Both the position numbers and the translations under genes were made by a program. The notes under the pieces are model-generated. The model made no database searches. It was given only the letters and a program-made list of their open reading frames with translations, and was not told where the DNA came from. 7,538 bases of DNA from Rickettsiella sp. (GTDB taxonomy: Bacteria; Pseudomonadota; Gammaproteobacteria; Diplorickettsiales; Diplorickettsiaceae), in the NCBI GenBank assembly GCA_031119195.1, contig JAVHYG010000078.1, positions 1-7,538 of the forward strand. The letters run 5' to 3'. This document shows, piece by piece, positions 5,907 to 7,538 of the stretch. Each line of letters begins with the position of its first letter. The first letter of the stretch is position 1.

Positions 5907-6739
5907 AACTTTTTAAATCTAATTCCATCTTTTAAACCCTGCCAAACAGCATAACAGGTCGACAATGGCTTAGGTAAAAAGGGTATTTTTATTATTTCAA
6001 ATAAATTTCTGACTAAAATATAGATTCTCGACGATAGTGGTATCCACTTTTCGCTAAAAATAAAAAAACTATTACGGATGCAATAATAATAACGATTTGG
6101 TTTGTGATATTGTAAAAACCATCTTCCAACGGTTTTAACTTCTCCTATCTCATGCGCCATAGAAACATTGCTTACCTTGACAAGATCATAACCTTTATTT
6201 ATAGCCCTAAAACACCATTCAGTATCAATATGATCAATAAAATATTCCTTCTTAGGAAAACCAATATCCTGCATTGCAGAAACTGCAATTAAGGTGCCAG
6301 AACTTATTAGCATAGTCACAGGTTTATTTAAGTCTTCTTTTTTATTTTTTTTAGGACGACGATAATCATGCCAGTTTGGGCCTATAGCGGCTAAATGAGG
6401 ATAAATTTTTTTAAATTTTTTAAATTCAGCCAACATATCTTGGATAAAACTATTCGGTAGATAACTGTCTTGATCTAAAAATATAATAAAATCAAATTTT
6501 TCTTTTACTGCCATTTGCGCAGCATAGTAATGGGCTCCACCAATACCTACTATTTTTTTACTTTTAAAATAAATAATTTTATTAGAAAATTTTATATTTA
6601 AAGGATAACAAATAGGTGTATTATCGAAAAATAAAATTTTTAGATAAAAATACTTACGACAAATACTAATCAGATCTAAAAGTTGCTTTTCACAAGGATA
6701 ATACAGTACGATGACAACTATAAGCTTATAATTTTCCAT
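5903..6739 (-). CDS. Family 2 glycosyltransferase, rhamnosyltransferase-like
   Basis: A 278-residue GT-A fold glycosyltransferase. The N-terminus has the hydrophobic strand VVIVLYYP (8-15), then FFDNT (37-41) and GIGGAHYYAAQMA (65-77), which binds the nucleotide. The DQDS motif (89-92) is the metal-binding DXD. SSGTLIAVSAMQDIG (146-160), DHIDTEWCFRAINKGY (169-184, likely catalytic acidic residues), HEIGE (196-200) and YYYCIRN (217-223) follow the pattern of bacterial rhamnosyltransferases (RfbF/WsaF-like). No signal peptide is seen; it should act at the cytoplasmic face of the inner membrane. It heads the block with rmlD and rmlB, which make dTDP-L-rhamnose, so dTDP-rhamnose is the likely donor by inference. 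The acceptor and linkage cannot be read from sequence. No clear Shine-Dalgarno precedes the ATG. Other GT2 donors remain possible. Confidence 0.8.
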   Translation of the reverse strand: MENYKLIVVIVLYYPCEKQLLDLISICRKYFYLKILFFDNTPICYPLNIKFSNKIIYFKSKKIVGIGGAHYYAAQMAVKEKFDFIIFLDQDSYLPNSFIQDMLAEFKKFKKIYPHLAAIGPNWHDYRRPKKNKKEDLNKPVTMLISSGTLIAVSAMQDIGFPKKEYFIDHIDTEWCFRAINKGYDLVKVSNVSMAHEIGEVKTVGRWFLQYHKPNRYYYCIRNSFFIFSEKWIPLSSRIYILVRNLFEIIKIPFLPKPLSTCYAVWQGLKDGIRFKKL

Positions 6740-6930
6740 TAAACTTAGTTGGTAAAAACAAAGGTGTATTTTCTCACATTACCTATCAATCAACAATTAA
6801 AAATTATTTAAAAATATATAAAAATAAATTTACTATTATCAAAATAAGATAAAAAAATTTAACAGCTATTTGCTTATTGCTTGAATAAATTTAATTTTAG
6901 AAATGTATAATCAAGGAAAATTTAGCTAGC
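6740..6930. other. Divergent intergenic region, extremely AT-rich
   Basis: This 191-base spacer lies between the starts of the leftward glycosyltransferase operon and the rightward rmlA, so it should hold promoters for both. Its centre is extremely AT-rich: 5 G/C in 70 bases (6791-6860), with several A tracts, consistent with a bent, UP-element-like or silencer-bound region. A reasonable rmlA promoter is visible (6881-6911); I could not find a convincing minus-strand promoter. No gene is seen. Confidence 0.7.
6881..6911 (+). promoter_or_regulatory. Candidate rmlA promoter
   Basis: TTGAAT (6881-6886), 19-base spacer, perfect TATAAT (6906-6911). Transcription would begin near 6918, leaving about 13 untranslated bases and cutting into the only purine-rich ribosome site (AAGGAAAA, 6913-6920). 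Either the leader is very short or a second promoter further upstream is used. Confidence 0.4.
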
Positions 6931-7538
6931 ATGAAAGGTATTATCTTATCTGGCGGTGCAGGGACACGATTACACCCTATTACAAATGGCGTTAGTAAAC
7001 AGCTCTTACCCATTTACAATAAACCTATGATTTATTATCCCCTTAGTACACTTATGTTAGCCGGTATTCAGAAAATACTACTTATTACGACATCCCAAGA
7101 TTTATCACAATATCAACGCTTACTGGGAACAGGAGAACAATGGGGCATACAATTAAGCTATGTAGATCAACCACACCCTAATGGCTTAGCCGAAGCATTC
7201 ATCCTGGGTAAAAATTTTATTGGCAGCGATCGTGTTGCACTTATTTTAGGTGATAACTTATTTTATGGTGAAAAATTTTACGATGTTTTAATCAAGTTTT
7301 CTAATAAGAAAAAAGGTGCCAGTATTTTATGTTATTTAGTTGATGATCCAGGACGTTATGGTGTCGCTGTCTTCAATAAAAACCAGGGTTTAATTGATAT
7401 TGAAGAAAAACCACAAATTCCTAAATCACATTGGGCTGTTACCGGCCTTTATTTTTATGATAATCAAGTTGTCGATATCGCCAAAACACTTAAACCTTCA
7501 GCTCGCGGTGAATTAGAGATTACGGATATTAATCGCCA
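6931..7538 (+). CDS. rmlA: Glucose-1-phosphate thymidylyltransferase, N-terminal part
   Basis: The first 202 codons are visible and the gene runs past the right edge. RmlA joins dTTP and glucose-1-phosphate to give dTDP-glucose, the first step to dTDP-L-rhamnose. The start reads MKGIILSGGAGTRLHP with the GGAGTR nucleotide signature (8-13). SKQLLPIYNKPMIYYPLSTL (22-41), PNGLAEAF (83-90), LGDNLFYG (106-113, Asp108 for the metal), RYGV (142-145), EEKP (158-161), VTGLYFYD (170-177) and RGELEITDIN (192-201) follow, a textbook match with no break. The reading frame opens at the only plausible ATG; AAGGA is 13 bases upstream, a long spacing. It diverges from the rmlD-rmlB operon, so supply of dTDP-glucose may be regulated apart from the later steps. 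Confidence 0.95.
   Translation, partial: MKGIILSGGAGTRLHPITNGVSKQLLPIYNKPMIYYPLSTLMLAGIQKILLITTSQDLSQYQRLLGTGEQWGIQLSYVDQPHPNGLAEAFILGKNFIGSDRVALILGDNLFYGEKFYDVLIKFSNKKKGASILCYLVDDPGRYGVAVFNKNQGLIDIEEKPQIPKSHWAVTGLYFYDNQVVDIAKTLKPSARGELEITDINR

Noticed and set aside
1..7538. CRISPR array, tRNA, rRNA, insertion sequence or integrase
   Set aside because: No regularly spaced direct repeats, cloverleaf, transposase motif or matching terminal inverted repeats were seen on either strand.

Overview
The window is part of a surface-polysaccharide (most likely O-antigen/LPS) biosynthesis locus from an AT-rich Gram-negative bacterium. Protein content points to a gammaproteobacterium. The low G+C, long A/T homopolymers and AT-rich spacers would fit a host-associated lineage such as the Legionellales/Coxiellaceae (Rickettsiella-like), but that assignment is a guess and no rRNA or marker gene is present to test it.

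Layout. Seven genes read leftward and one reads rightward. From right to left on the minus strand: a GT2-family rhamnosyltransferase-like glycosyltransferase (5903-6739), rmlD (5034-5906) and rmlB (4027-5037), joined by two 4-base ATGA overlaps. A 360-base non-coding gap (3667-4026) follows. After it comes a second minus-strand block: a WbpI-type UDP-sugar 2-epimerase (2581-3666), a WbpA-type UDP-sugar 6-dehydrogenase (1211-2521), a WlbA/WbpB-type 3-dehydrogenase (95-1186) and the first 29 codons of a WbpD/WlbB-type N-acetyltransferase (1-89, cut by the window edge). At the right end, rmlA starts at 6931 on the plus strand, diverges from the minus-strand operon, and runs off the window.

How the genes fit together. 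RmlA, RmlB and RmlD are three of the four enzymes that make dTDP-L-rhamnose; RmlC is not in view. WbpA, WlbA, WbpD and WbpI are four of the five enzymes that turn UDP-GlcNAc into UDP-2,3-diacetamido-mannuronic acid; the aminotransferase (WbpE/WlbC) is missing and would be expected just past the left edge. The glycosyltransferase probably adds rhamnose to the growing glycan.

I found no clearly new system. The points most worth checking are an in-frame G8 run inside the UDP-binding motif of the epimerase gene (possible phase-variation or decay site), and the 3667-4026 gap, which has a near-consensus plus-strand promoter, two strong hairpins, higher G+C than its surroundings and no convincing gene.
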